Positions 22,783-31,206 of a DNA stretch of 32,642 bases are shown here, piece by piece. This stretch comes from Thermoplasmata archaeon. GTDB lineage: Archaea; Thermoplasmatota; Thermoplasmata; Lutacidiplasmatales; UBA184. The position numbers and the translations under genes are program-made. The notes below the pieces were generated by a model. It was not told where the DNA came from. It worked only from the letters and a program-made list of their open reading frames with translations, and did no database searches. The DNA is taken from positions 1 through 32,642 of the forward strand of contig JAKIVS010000017.1 in the NCBI GenBank assembly GCA_022750435.1, written 5' to 3'. Position 1 is the first letter of the stretch. The number at the start of each line of letters is the position of its first letter.

Positions 22783-24283
22783 CGACCATCCTCCTCCCGG
22801 CCTGAAGCCGGGCGCGTCCTTCGTGGGCCCAGGGGCTGACGCCGGCCGCCGCCGGGCGCGCGACTGCCGGGAGAGCCACGACCGGCTTCGCGGTGCGAAG
22901 GGCCCCGACGACACCGACCGCGACCGCGTTCAGAACGTCCGGCGTGAGGCCGTCGTCCTTCGCCGTCCGGTACGCCTTGTAGACGAGCGGGAAGATCGCG
23001 TAGCTCAGCGCCTCGGCGGTGTCGGCCGAAGGGACGAGCGCGCGCACCTCGGCGACCGCCTTCGCGAACTCGGGCTCCAGGAGGTCGGCGGGACGTCCGG
23101 AGATCGCCTTCGCCTCGGCGAGCACCTTCTTCGTCAGCTCCGGGTCGAGTGGCCCGGGCGGGTGGCCGTAGAGCCCGCGAACGTAGTCCCGGACTTCGCG
23201 GGTGATCTGCTTGTACCGCTCGCCGACGAGGACGTTCACGACGGCCTGGATGCCGACGATCTGGCTCGTGGGCGTGACGAGTGGCGGATAGCCGAGGTCG
23301 GCCCGGACCCTCGGGATCTCCTGGAGCACCTCGGGAAGCCGGGCCAACTGGTCCTGCTCTTGGAGCTGGCTGAGGAGATTCGAGAGCATGCCGCCCGGGA
23401 CCTGGTGGACGAGGATCCCCGGGTCCGTCTGGAGCGACCGGAGGTTCAGCATCGGTCGGTAGTGCTCGAGGACGGTCTGGAAGTACTCGGCGAGGTCGGC
23501 GAGCGCGCCGAGGTCGAGCTTCGGGTCCGTCGGCGTGCCGCGCATCGCGCCGACGAGCGTCTCCGTCGGCGGCTGGCTTGTTCCGCCGGCGAAGGGGCTG
23601 AGGGCGCTGTCGACCGCGGTTGCCCCGGCGTCGGCGGCGGCGAGGCACGAGAGCGTCGACATGCCGCTCGAGGAATGGGTGTGGAGGACGACGGGGAGAC
23701 CGACGTTCGTGATGAGGGCCTTCGTGAGCTGCGACGCCTCCGTCGGAGGCAGGAAGCCGGCCATGTCCTTGATGCACAGTTCATCGGCCCCCATCTCGGC
23801 GAGCGTCGTGCCGAGGCGGACGAACGCTTCCAGAGTGTGGACCGGGGACTGCGTGTAGCAGATCGTCCCCTGGGCGACGGCGCCGGTACGCTTCACCGCC
23901 TTCAGCGCGACCTCCATGTTCCGGGGGTCGTTCAGCGCGTCGAACACGCGGAAGACGCCGATCCCTTGCCGGGCCGCCTCGGCGACGAACTTCTCGACCA
24001 GGTCGTCCGCGTAGTGCCGGTAGCCGACGAGGTTCTGGCCGCGCAGCAGCATCTGGAGCGGAGTGTTCGGCATCCCGCGCTTCAGAGTGCGCAGACGCTC
24101 CCACGGGTCCTCGTGGAGGAACCGGAGGGAGACGTCGAACGTCGCCCCGCCCCACGCCTCGATCGTGCGGTACCCGACGGCGTCGAGCCGCTCGAGCGCG
24201 GGAAGCATGTGCTTCGTGCGCATCCGCGTCGCGATCAGCGACTGGTGGCCGTCGCGCAGGACGGTCTCGGTGATGCCGACCAT
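22754..24283 (-). CDS. pyruvate/oxaloacetate carboxyltransferase (transcarboxylase 5S / PycB type)
   Basis: This 509-residue TIM-barrel carboxyltransferase starts with the family motif ITETVLRDGHQSL (metal-binding D11). K172 in CIKDMAGF is the expected carbamylated lysine, and H201/H203 in LHTHSSSG are the remaining metal ligands. The conserved C-terminal domain follows. It transfers carboxyl between carboxy-biotin and pyruvate/oxaloacetate. Unlike many PycB or OadA proteins it has no fused biotin domain: it ends in an Arg/Ala-rich stretch, and the biotin carrier is the next gene (29-nt overlap). It starts 27 nt after the acyl-CoA carboxyltransferase stop. Confidence 0.93.
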   Translation of the reverse strand: MVGITETVLRDGHQSLIATRMRTKHMLPALERLDAVGYRTIEAWGGATFDVSLRFLHEDPWERLRTLKRGMPNTPLQMLLRGQNLVGYRHYADDLVEKFVAEAARQGIGVFRVFDALNDPRNMEVALKAVKRTGAVAQGTICYTQSPVHTLEAFVRLGTTLAEMGADELCIKDMAGFLPPTEASQLTKALITNVGLPVVLHTHSSSGMSTLSCLAAADAGATAVDSALSPFAGGTSQPPTETLVGAMRGTPTDPKLDLGALADLAEYFQTVLEHYRPMLNLRSLQTDPGILVHQVPGGMLSNLLSQLQEQDQLARLPEVLQEIPRVRADLGYPPLVTPTSQIVGIQAVVNVLVGERYKQITREVRDYVRGLYGHPPGPLDPELTKKVLAEAKAISGRPADLLEPEFAKAVAEVRALVPSADTAEALSYAIFPLVYKAYRTAKDDGLTPDVLNAVAVGVVGALRTAKPVVALPAVARPAAAGVSPWAHEGRARLQAGRRMVDAARRRDRR

Positions 24284-24310
24284 CGGACGACGCCCCCCCG
24301 ACCCCTCGCC

Positions 24311-25861
24311 TCAGAGGGGGATGTTGCCGTGCTTCTTCGCCGGTCGGTCCTCGCGCTTCGGCTCGAGCAGCGTGAGCGCCTTCACGAGCTTCGCGCGCGT
24401 CTCCGACGGGTCGATCACGTCGTCGATGTAGCCACGCTCGGCGGCGAGGTACGGGTTGAGGAACTCGACCTGGTAGTCGTGGACGAGCTTCTTGCGCACG
24501 GCGTCCCGCTCGGCGGGGGCCGCCTTGTCGATCTCCCGGCGGAACAGGATGTTGACCGCGCCGTCGGCGCCCATGACGGCGATCTCCGCCGTCGGCCAGG
24601 CGACGTTGAAGTCGGCGCCGAGGTGCTTCGAGCACATCACGTCGTACGCGCCGCCGTACGCCTTGCGAAGGATCACCGTCAGCTTCGGGACCGTCGCCTC
24701 GGCGTACGCGTAGAGGAGTTTCGCGCCGTGGCGGATGATCCCGCCGTGCTCTTGCTGGACGCCGGGAAGGAACCCCGGCACGTCGACGAACGTGAGGAGG
24801 GGCAGATTGAACGCGTCGCAGAACCGGACGAACCGGGCGGCCTTCATTGAGGCGGTCAGGTCGAGGCAGCCGGCCAGGTGGCTCGGCTGGTTCGCGACGA
24901 CGCCGACGGATCGGCCGGCGAGCCGCGCGAATCCCACGACGATGTTCGGGGCGTGGCCCTCCTGCACCTCGAGGAACGTGTCCGGGTCGAGGACGTTGCG
25001 GACGACGGAGAGCACGTCGTACGGAGTGTTGGCGTCCTCCGGGACGAGTCCCTTCAGCGAGGCTGCCGCGTCCGCGGGCGGCTCGACCGGCGCGGTGGCG
25101 GGCGCCTCCTCGACGTTGTTCAGTGGGAGGTAGGAGAGTAACTTCCGAGTGAGGGCGAGGGCGTCGGCGTCGGAGGCCGCGGCGAAGTGGGAGACTCCGC
25201 TCCCCAGCCCGTGCGCGTCGGCGCCGCCGAGCGCCTCGGCCGTGGTCTCCTCCCCCGTGACCGCGCGGATCACGTCGGGGCCCGTGATGAACATCTGGCC
25301 CTGGCCACGGACCATGACGATGAAATCGGTGATCGCGGGAGAGTAGACCGCGCCGCCGGCGCAGGGACCGAGCACGACGGACAGTTGCGGAACGACGCCC
25401 GAGAGCGTGACGTTCCGGAAGAACACCTCGCCGTAGCCGCCGAGGCTCATCACGCCCTCCTGGATCCGGGCGCCGCCCGAGTCGTTGAGTCCCACGACGG
25501 GGACCCCGGCCTTCTTCGCGGTGTCCATCAGGCGGACGATCTTTTCGGCGTGGGCTTCCCCGAGCGCGCCGCCGAACACCGTCGCGTCCTGCGCGAACGC
25601 GCAGACCGGTCGGCCGTCGACCTCGCCCCAGCCGGTGACGACGCCGTCGCCGGGGATCCGCCGGTCGCCGAGCCCGAAGGTGGTGACCCGGTGGGTGACA
25701 TACGGGCCGGTCTCGACGAACGTCCCCGCGTCGAAGAACGTCTCCAGCCGCCCCCGCGCGGTGAGCTTCCCGCTCCCGGTGTGCTTGGCGACGCGGTCCG
25801 CCCCTCCGCCCTCGAGGGTCTGGCGTCGCTTGAGTTCCCATCGGTCGAACGCGCCGGTCAT
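24311..25861 (-). CDS. acyl-CoA carboxyltransferase (propionyl-CoA/methylmalonyl-CoA type, 12S/PccB/MmdA)
   Basis: This 516-residue tandem crotonase-fold carboxyltransferase has the first-half motifs NDSGGARIQEGV and GPCAGGAVYSPAITDF. The second half has VPGFLPGVQQEHGGIIRHG and RKAYGGAYDVM. D407 in AYDVM is the position that, in actinobacterial enzymes, separates propionyl-CoA-preferring (Asp) from acetyl-CoA-accepting forms, so propionyl-/methylmalonyl-CoA is the likely substrate. The ending KKHGNIPL is typical of PccB/MmdA. The frame is open upstream, but the ATG at 25861 overlaps the birA stop as ATGA. It works with the biotin carrier and the pyruvate-type subunit encoded downstream. Confidence 0.94.
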   Translation of the reverse strand: MTGAFDRWELKRRQTLEGGGADRVAKHTGSGKLTARGRLETFFDAGTFVETGPYVTHRVTTFGLGDRRIPGDGVVTGWGEVDGRPVCAFAQDATVFGGALGEAHAEKIVRLMDTAKKAGVPVVGLNDSGGARIQEGVMSLGGYGEVFFRNVTLSGVVPQLSVVLGPCAGGAVYSPAITDFIVMVRGQGQMFITGPDVIRAVTGEETTAEALGGADAHGLGSGVSHFAAASDADALALTRKLLSYLPLNNVEEAPATAPVEPPADAAASLKGLVPEDANTPYDVLSVVRNVLDPDTFLEVQEGHAPNIVVGFARLAGRSVGVVANQPSHLAGCLDLTASMKAARFVRFCDAFNLPLLTFVDVPGFLPGVQQEHGGIIRHGAKLLYAYAEATVPKLTVILRKAYGGAYDVMCSKHLGADFNVAWPTAEIAVMGADGAVNILFRREIDKAAPAERDAVRKKLVHDYQVEFLNPYLAAERGYIDDVIDPSETRAKLVKALTLLEPKREDRPAKKHGNIPL

Positions 25862-26598
25862 GCCTTCGCTCCCACGGAGAGGTCGCCCGCGTGGAACGAG
25901 CTGAGAGTGCCCTGGTGGTCCACCGTGATCGAACCGTCGTCGCCGAGAGAGCGGAGGACACCGACCTCGTGGCCGTCGACGCGGACCGGGTGACCAACGC
26001 CGCACAGATGACGGCGGCACTCGGCGACCACGTGGCGTGCTCCTTCCGGAAGATTCAGGCGTTGGACCGCGGAGTGGATGGACCGGAGCACGACCTTCTC
26101 CACCTCGCCCATCGGCAGAACGGGAGGAGGAAGGTCTTCGAGGAACAGCGCTCGCGACTCCACGTCCGCGGCGAGGGAGGCGGTCCCCCGATCCACGTTC
26201 ACCCCGACCCCGACGACGGCGATGTCCGGGTGGCCCGGTCGCGCGATCCGGTCCACGAGGATGCCCGAAAGCTTGCGCAGCGTCGGCTCGCCCCGGTCGG
26301 CGACGAGGTCGTTCGGCCACTTCACCGAAAGTCCCGAGGCGCCCTCGGGGTCGAACGCGGCGCGGAGCTCGGCGACGACCGCGAGGGGCAACAGTTCCGG
26401 AGTCGATGTCGGCAGGTCGACGAGGACGGAGAGATAGAGGCCACCGTCGGGCGAATCCCAGCTTCGTTCCAAGCGCCCCCGGCCCTGGCTTTGGGCTCGC
26501 GCAACGACCACGGTGCCGCTCGCGAAGCCGCGACGAGCGAGAGCGACGGCTTCGGTCTGCGTCGAACCGACCACCTCGTGCTCGAACCGCTGCGCCAC
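25858..26598 (-). CDS. birA: biotin--[biotin carboxyl-carrier protein] ligase
   Basis: This 246-residue enzyme activates biotin with ATP and attaches it to the carrier lysine. Motifs are GSTQTEA (11-17), the biotinyl-AMP loop GRGRLERSWDSPDGG (39-53), KWPND (93-97) and RKLSGIL with K109. A small C-terminal SH3-like domain ends the protein. There is no N-terminal helix-turn-helix, so it is a ligase only and not a repressor. The start is GTG at 26598. The stop overlaps the start of the carboxyltransferase gene (ATGA), so ligase and substrate protein are made from one operon. Confidence 0.93.
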   Translation of the reverse strand: MAQRFEHEVVGSTQTEAVALARRGFASGTVVVARAQSQGRGRLERSWDSPDGGLYLSVLVDLPTSTPELLPLAVVAELRAAFDPEGASGLSVKWPNDLVADRGEPTLRKLSGILVDRIARPGHPDIAVVGVGVNVDRGTASLAADVESRALFLEDLPPPVLPMGEVEKVVLRSIHSAVQRLNLPEGARHVVAECRRHLCGVGHPVRVDGHEVGVLRSLGDDGSITVDHQGTLSSFHAGDLSVGAKA

Positions 26599-26630
26599 CC
26601 GACTCCCCGCGGTCGAGGGAGCGAGACTGG

Positions 26631-26638
26631 GGCATAAC
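26631..26638 (-). promoter_or_regulatory. TATA-like box GTTATGCC for the birA operon
   Basis: On the minus strand the region reads GTTATGCC, centred about 36 nt before the GTG at 26598, leaving a leader of about 10 nt or less. The rest of the gap up to the next stop (26639-26805, 167 nt) was searched on both strands by eye and shows no gene or tRNA. Confidence 0.35.
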
Positions 26639-26805
26639 AGTTGTCGCGCTCGAGGTGGCGTCCCACGTGCGGCACCCTCAGCCGACGAGGTTCGCGGCAG
26701 TTCCGGCCCCGTGACTCCGCTCGCTCGCCGTACGCCGCGTGTTGGCCACGAATCGACGGGCGGGAACCGGGATCGTGGACGAGGCGCGGCCCGGGGTCGA
26801 GCGCG

Positions 26806-28104
26806 TTAGGCGGCCGGCGGAGGGGGAGGGGGCGGCGGCGGTGGTGGAGGGGGCGGAGGAGGAGCTCCGTACGGTCTCGGAGGCGGTGGAGGCGGTGGAA
26901 GCGGAACACCGTACGGTTGGGCCTGGGGTAGTTGGGGCGAGTAGGGGACCCAGTAGTACTGTTGGGCGGGCGGTGGGGGGAGTGGGGGGCCGACCGCCGG
27001 GGGCGGAGGTAAAGATGCGGACGGAGCCGACGAGAGGGGCGATGCCGGGAGGTTGAGCGCACGCGTCGTCGCGGGTGGAACCGTCGGCGGTGGGACCACG
27101 TTGTGCGGGTGGTCGACGGGCGGGGGATACGGGTTGTACCCCGCCGGCGGGCGCGAGGGAGGGTGATCCTGGATCCACGCATCGTACGCCTCGTGGATCT
27201 GGTAGAGGCCGGCGACCAGCAGGAGGGGAGAGATCAGGCCCGCGAACCCGACCAACGGAGTCCCGTCGTTCCCGAGGAGGAGGGCGGCGTTGACGATGCC
27301 GATCGGCGTCAAGCCGGCCCCGATCACCATGAGGAGTCGTCCCCGGTCGAGCCGCTCCTGCTGCTCGGTCCGGACGAGGGGGCGCAGCGCGTCGACCAGG
27401 CTCCGCGACGCGAAGTAGTACTCGAGGAACGCGAGCATGGCCGTGACCAGACCGAAGGCGACAACGACCCAGACGGCACCGGTCGGGTTCGTCGCGACCG
27501 ACGACGCGCAGCCAGTCGTGTTGCCCGGAGGCTGAAGGCAGCTGACGGGGACGGTTTCCGAGACGAGGACGGCGATCAGCGTGACCGCGAAGACCACCCC
27601 GGCCACGAGCGTGGTGACGAACACGTAGACCGTCCAACGATAGTCCCGCTCCGCGCCCTGCGCCGAGGCGACGTACGCCGGGCCGTACTCCGGAGCGGCC
27701 TGGGGGAGGGGGCGGACGCCTGCGCGCCAGTGGATCCACGATACGATGATCATCACCAGAGCCAGGACCCCGAGGAGACCGAGGGCGGCAGAGAGGACCG
27801 CTGTGGCGGCGGTCTCGCCGGCGCTCGGCAGGGCGCTGGTGCCGACTCCAAGGCCGGGTATGAGGACGTACCCCGCTACCGCGACGGCTCCGACGCCGAG
27901 GAAGAGAGTCAGGAGGAGCGTGGCCAGGTACCATCGGATTCCGCTCGCGACGTTACCGAGACAGTCGCGGACCGAGGGCCCGTACTGGTAGACCGGTCCC
28001 CCCATACCCACCGGGGGGCCGATGGGGGTGATGGGTCCGGGGTGGGGCGCCGGAAAGTACGTCGGCGGGTGCGGGAGCGGAAGCCCCCCGGTCGGCGCGG
28101 CCAT
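26806..28104 (-). CDS. multi-pass membrane protein with long polyproline C-terminal tail
   Basis: This 432-residue protein has a Pro/Gly-rich N-terminus (1-45) and about six membrane helices. These include WYLATLLLTLFLGVGAVAVAGY near 58, VLSAALGLLGVLALVMIIVSW near 100, and others near 160, 205, 255 and 280. A cytoplasmic tail of about 120 residues is rich in Pro, Tyr, Gln and Ser and ends in 16 prolines followed by two alanines. The proline codons are mixed, so the run is selected coding sequence rather than slippage. I recognise no family. The ATG at 28104 is about 30 nt below GTTAAAC (28131-28137). A role in membrane scaffolding through the tail is a guess. Confidence 0.75.
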   Translation of the reverse strand: MAAPTGGLPLPHPPTYFPAPHPGPITPIGPPVGMGGPVYQYGPSVRDCLGNVASGIRWYLATLLLTLFLGVGAVAVAGYVLIPGLGVGTSALPSAGETAATAVLSAALGLLGVLALVMIIVSWIHWRAGVRPLPQAAPEYGPAYVASAQGAERDYRWTVYVFVTTLVAGVVFAVTLIAVLVSETVPVSCLQPPGNTTGCASSVATNPTGAVWVVVAFGLVTAMLAFLEYYFASRSLVDALRPLVRTEQQERLDRGRLLMVIGAGLTPIGIVNAALLLGNDGTPLVGFAGLISPLLLVAGLYQIHEAYDAWIQDHPPSRPPAGYNPYPPPVDHPHNVVPPPTVPPATTRALNLPASPLSSAPSASLPPPPAVGPPLPPPPAQQYYWVPYSPQLPQAQPYGVPLPPPPPPPRPYGAPPPPPPPPPPPPPPPPAA

Positions 28105-28130
28105 CGACGACCCGGCATCCCGTTCCGCCC

Positions 28131-28137
28131 GTTTAAC
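28131..28137 (-). promoter_or_regulatory. TATA-like box GTTAAAC for the gene at 28104
   Basis: It is centred 30 nt before the ATG at 28104 on the minus strand, which fits a leaderless start. Confidence 0.5.
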
Positions 28138-28171
28138 TCCCTGCGTCGGGAACCCGCCATCGTCCGGTCGG

Positions 28172-28178
28172 CGTTATC
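28172..28178 (+). promoter_or_regulatory. TATA-like box CGTTATC for the gene at 28203
   Basis: CGTTATC is centred about 28 nt before the GTG at 28203. The same CGTTATC string occurs before the next gene, at 28651-28657. Confidence 0.45.
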
Positions 28179-28202
28179 GGCCCTCCCGCGTAGCGGGGCC
28201 CC

Positions 28203-28559
28203 GTGCCGAGCCTCGTGGAGCTTCTCACATCGATCGCCCCCGACCTCGAGCAGCGGGTCCGCGCCCAACTGACCGGATTCGCCGCGATGTTCGTTCGGCC
28301 CTACCTGCCGCAACGCTGGGTGTTCGTGACCGAGACGGAGACGGCGAGCCTGGTGGTCGACGCGACCGGCGGCGTCACCGCGGTCGCCGGCATCGCGGCC
28401 CCCCCGGACGTCACGCTGGAGATCGGCCTCGAGCGCCTTCGGATTGCGCTGACCACCCGCCGAAAGGACCTCGTCCCGCCCGGTCCGCTGAAGGTGACGC
28501 CCCACACGTCGAAGGGGGAGACGGCGTTCCAGTTCCTCCGATCCCGACTCGGGCTCTGA
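28203..28559 (+). CDS. small SCP2-like protein
   Basis: This 118-residue protein starts with GTG. An N-terminal helix (LVELLTSIAPDLEQRV) is followed by alternating beta strands (RWVFVTETETASLVV; VTLEIGLERLRIAL). It ends with GPLKVTPHTSKGETAFQFLRSRLGL-type sequence, here noted by its GPLKV and FLRSRLGL parts, which recalls sterol-carrier-protein-2-like folds that bind lipids or acyl-CoA. The match is by pattern only, and no catalytic residue is seen. The gene stands alone between divergent and co-directional neighbours with its own box. Confidence 0.6.
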   Translation: MPSLVELLTSIAPDLEQRVRAQLTGFAAMFVRPYLPQRWVFVTETETASLVVDATGGVTAVAGIAAPPDVTLEIGLERLRIALTTRRKDLVPPGPLKVTPHTSKGETAFQFLRSRLGL

Positions 28560-28650
28560 CCCGGAGACGCGCCGGACGGCGTGGAAAGTTCGTCCCGGTG
28601 TCCCCGGACCGGGCCGATTCCCGCGACGCGTCGCTCGACGGGGGCCCAGT

Positions 28651-28657
28651 CGTTATC
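28651..28657 (+). promoter_or_regulatory. TATA-like box CGTTATC for the Kelch-type gene
   Basis: It is centred about 28 nt before the GTG at 28682, supporting that GTG as start in a frame that stays open far upstream. Confidence 0.45.
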
Positions 28658-28681
28658 TGCCTTACCCATCTCCGACCCGGA

Positions 28682-31198
28682 GTGCGGCGCCTCCGCTGCC
28701 CGGTCGCGCGGCTCGCGCTCCTTCTCGCGCTGACCGGAGTCCTCGTGGCCCCCGGGGGATTCGGGTTCGCGGCCGGCTCCGCGTCCATCGTTCCGGCGGT
28801 GCCGGCCCACGATCCCGCCGCCTCGGCCGCGGCGAGCGTCCCCGCCCCCGCGCCGGCCCCCGCGGCTCCTCAGCCGTCCGCGACCCTTCCGACGTTTGAG
28901 TGGGGCCTCGCGTTCATCCTCTACGGACAGGGCGACGACACGACCCACTTCATGGGCGAGGGAGCCGCGATGGTGGTCGACAATCAACTTCGGAACATCA
29001 CGACGTTCGGCGGCGAAGGGTCCGGAGGGCTCACGAACTCGACGGTGAATTACAACTATTCGGCGGGCTACTTCAACGTCACCCAGAACAGCCCGAGCCC
29101 CTCCGCGCGCACGAACGTCTCGTTCGCCGACGTGCCGGGCAAGGACTTCGCCGTGCTGTTCGGGGGCCTCACGAACCTCCGCACCCAGCGGACCGCGAAC
29201 GACACGTGGGTGTACTACTTCGCGAACCAGACGTGGTTCAACGTGACCCATGCCTTGGCTCCCCCGGCCCGGCAATCGGCCGCGTTCGCCGTGAACGCCT
29301 CCGGGAACATCGCCCTCCTGGAGGGGGGCTGGAACCCGACGTACACCGCGAACGGCTCCGGAGCGGCCGTGATCTGGAACGACACCTGGTCGCTCAATCT
29401 CACGACGTTCGACTGGACCGAGCTCCACCCGACGGCGGCGCCACCCCCGTTGTTCGGCTCCGGCCTGATCTGGCAGAACGTGACGAACCGGTTCGACCTG
29501 TTCGGCGGCTGCGCGCTCGCGTGCTCGTCGACGCTTTGGACCTACGGAGGAGTCCCGGCCAACTGGCACAAGGAGGCGACGACGGGAACGCCGTCGGCCC
29601 GGGCTTCCGACGCCTTCGTCTGGGACGGCGAGGACGGGGTCGGCATCCTCGTCGGCGGGTTCTCCTGGAGCGGCTCCGGCGCCCAGGCGCTGGGGGACCA
29701 GTACCTGCTTTCCCCCGGATCTCTCGCTTGGTCGATCCTCGGCGCCGGCGGCGGACCCGGACCGCGGTACGACGCACCGAACGCGTGGGCCGACTTCCCC
29801 GGATGCATCGGCCTCAACATCCTCGGGGGCGACATCTCGCTGGCCGGTCCCCCGCAGAACGCCTCCCTGCTGGAGCCGTTCGGCGGACCCGCGACCGACT
29901 GCTTCCCGAACTTGATCGCCGGCGGGGGCTCCCCACCGCCTCCGCCCTGCTCGGTCCAAAGCGTCCCCCTCGAGTTGCGCGTGACCGACAACGTGACCGG
30001 ACACGGCATCGCCAACGCGACCGTGACGATCGACGGGAAGTGCCTCGACTCCCACCTCATCACGAACTCGGCGGGATACCTCAACGCGACCCTGCCGGCA
30101 CCCGACGTCCTCAACTTCACGGCGAGCGCCGCCGGGTACCGCGACCGGACGGTGGTCGACCGATTCCTCCCGAACACGACGAACTTCGTGGGCATCACCC
30201 TCCTGCCGGACCCGTCCCTCGACGTCCAGGCCTGGGGACTCGGAATCTCGGGAGTTCCGGTGCCGCTCGCGAACGTGGCGATCCAGGAGGGGCAGTACCG
30301 GATCCTTGGGGGCACCGACGCCGAGGGGTGGCTAAACACCACGCCGCTCGTGGCCTCGCCGGGGCCTCTCGTGGTGAGCGGGGCGCTCGTCAACTATTCG
30401 GGCGCCTCGGTGGGCGTGGTGGTCCCGGTCACCGGCCGCGTCGTGGCCAACCTCACGCTCCTCGCGGCCGGCCCGCTCGACCTCCACATCGTGGACGGCA
30501 CGACCGGCCTCGGGGTGGCCGCGGTGAACGAGGAGATGCGGGACCTCGACCTCGAGGGACCGGCCTTGACCCCGTTCTCGGTCGACGCGCAGGGCTGGTA
30601 CAATGTCTCCGCTCTGGACGCCGCGAACTATTCCATCTCTGCGGGGGCGGCCGGCTATCTCTCGAATCAGACCACGTTCGACCACCCGTGGATCGAGCCT
30701 CAGATCGTCGTCCTCTCCCTCCCGGAAGAGTCCGGCGCCACCCTCGATGTCTTCGTCCAGAACTCGGCCACCGGGGGGCCTATCCCGGCGGCGACGGTCC
30801 GCCTCGTTGGCTTCGCGACGCTGGTCAGCACACCGACCGGATGGGCGAACTTCTCGGACGTCAAGCCGCCCAACCTCTACCCCGTCCAGGTGAACGCGAC
30901 GGGCTTCACCTCGAACTACACCGTCGTCTCGCTGAGCTTCTTCCAGAAGGTCGCACCGTACGTCGTCGACCTGACGCCGTTGCCGACCTGCCCGGGGAGC
31001 CCAAGCTGCAGCCCGGGAACGTCCGGAACGAATGGCCCGCCGTTTGGGTTCGTGACCTCGGGCGGCGGGGTCGGCGTCCTGCTGCTCGCCACCCCCGTCG
31101 CGCTCCTTTGGGCGGGCGCCCTGTACGCCCTCGTGGTCCTCCGCCGGTCCCCTCGCCGAGCCCCCGCCTCACCGGTCCGCGCGGACCCGGGTCGGTGA
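28682..31198 (+). CDS. anchored surface protein with Kelch-like propeller and repeated Ig-like (carboxypeptidase-regulatory-type) domains
   Basis: This protein has 838 residues from the chosen GTG. A signal segment (VRRLRCPVARLALLLALTG start) is followed by an Ala/Pro linker (about 40-72). Residues about 75-410 hold Kelch-like blades: recurring FGG/LFGGL, NDTW-WYY or NDTWSLNL, and LVGGFSWSG strands. From about 427 to 768 four Ig-like units resemble carboxypeptidase-regulatory domains (ATVTIDG...TNSAGYLNATLP; TDAEGWLNTT; DAQGWYNVSA; TPTGWANFSD). A TCPGSPSCSP hinge, one membrane helix (about 793-822) and a basic end follow. Kelch propellers bind proteins or sugars, so a binding or adhesion role is inferred. 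Confidence 0.85.
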   Translation: MRRLRCPVARLALLLALTGVLVAPGGFGFAAGSASIVPAVPAHDPAASAAASVPAPAPAPAAPQPSATLPTFEWGLAFILYGQGDDTTHFMGEGAAMVVDNQLRNITTFGGEGSGGLTNSTVNYNYSAGYFNVTQNSPSPSARTNVSFADVPGKDFAVLFGGLTNLRTQRTANDTWVYYFANQTWFNVTHALAPPARQSAAFAVNASGNIALLEGGWNPTYTANGSGAAVIWNDTWSLNLTTFDWTELHPTAAPPPLFGSGLIWQNVTNRFDLFGGCALACSSTLWTYGGVPANWHKEATTGTPSARASDAFVWDGEDGVGILVGGFSWSGSGAQALGDQYLLSPGSLAWSILGAGGGPGPRYDAPNAWADFPGCIGLNILGGDISLAGPPQNASLLEPFGGPATDCFPNLIAGGGSPPPPPCSVQSVPLELRVTDNVTGHGIANATVTIDGKCLDSHLITNSAGYLNATLPAPDVLNFTASAAGYRDRTVVDRFLPNTTNFVGITLLPDPSLDVQAWGLGISGVPVPLANVAIQEGQYRILGGTDAEGWLNTTPLVASPGPLVVSGALVNYSGASVGVVVPVTGRVVANLTLLAAGPLDLHIVDGTTGLGVAAVNEEMRDLDLEGPALTPFSVDAQGWYNVSALDAANYSISAGAAGYLSNQTTFDHPWIEPQIVVLSLPEESGATLDVFVQNSATGGPIPAATVRLVGFATLVSTPTGWANFSDVKPPNLYPVQVNATGFTSNYTVVSLSFFQKVAPYVVDLTPLPTCPGSPSCSPGTSGTNGPPFGFVTSGGGVGVLLLATPVALLWAGALYALVVLRRSPRRAPASPVRADPGR

Positions 31199-31206
31199 GC
31201 CCGCCG

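Noticed and set aside
26639-26805. Possible small RNA or tRNA between the birA promoter and the polyproline gene
   Set aside because: No acceptor/T-arm pairing, no convincing hairpin and no coding pattern found on either strand by eye.
26806-26860. GGN-rich repeat tract as a possible microsatellite or CRISPR-like repeat
   Set aside because: It is the antisense view of the polyproline codons; units are only three bases long and there are no spacers.
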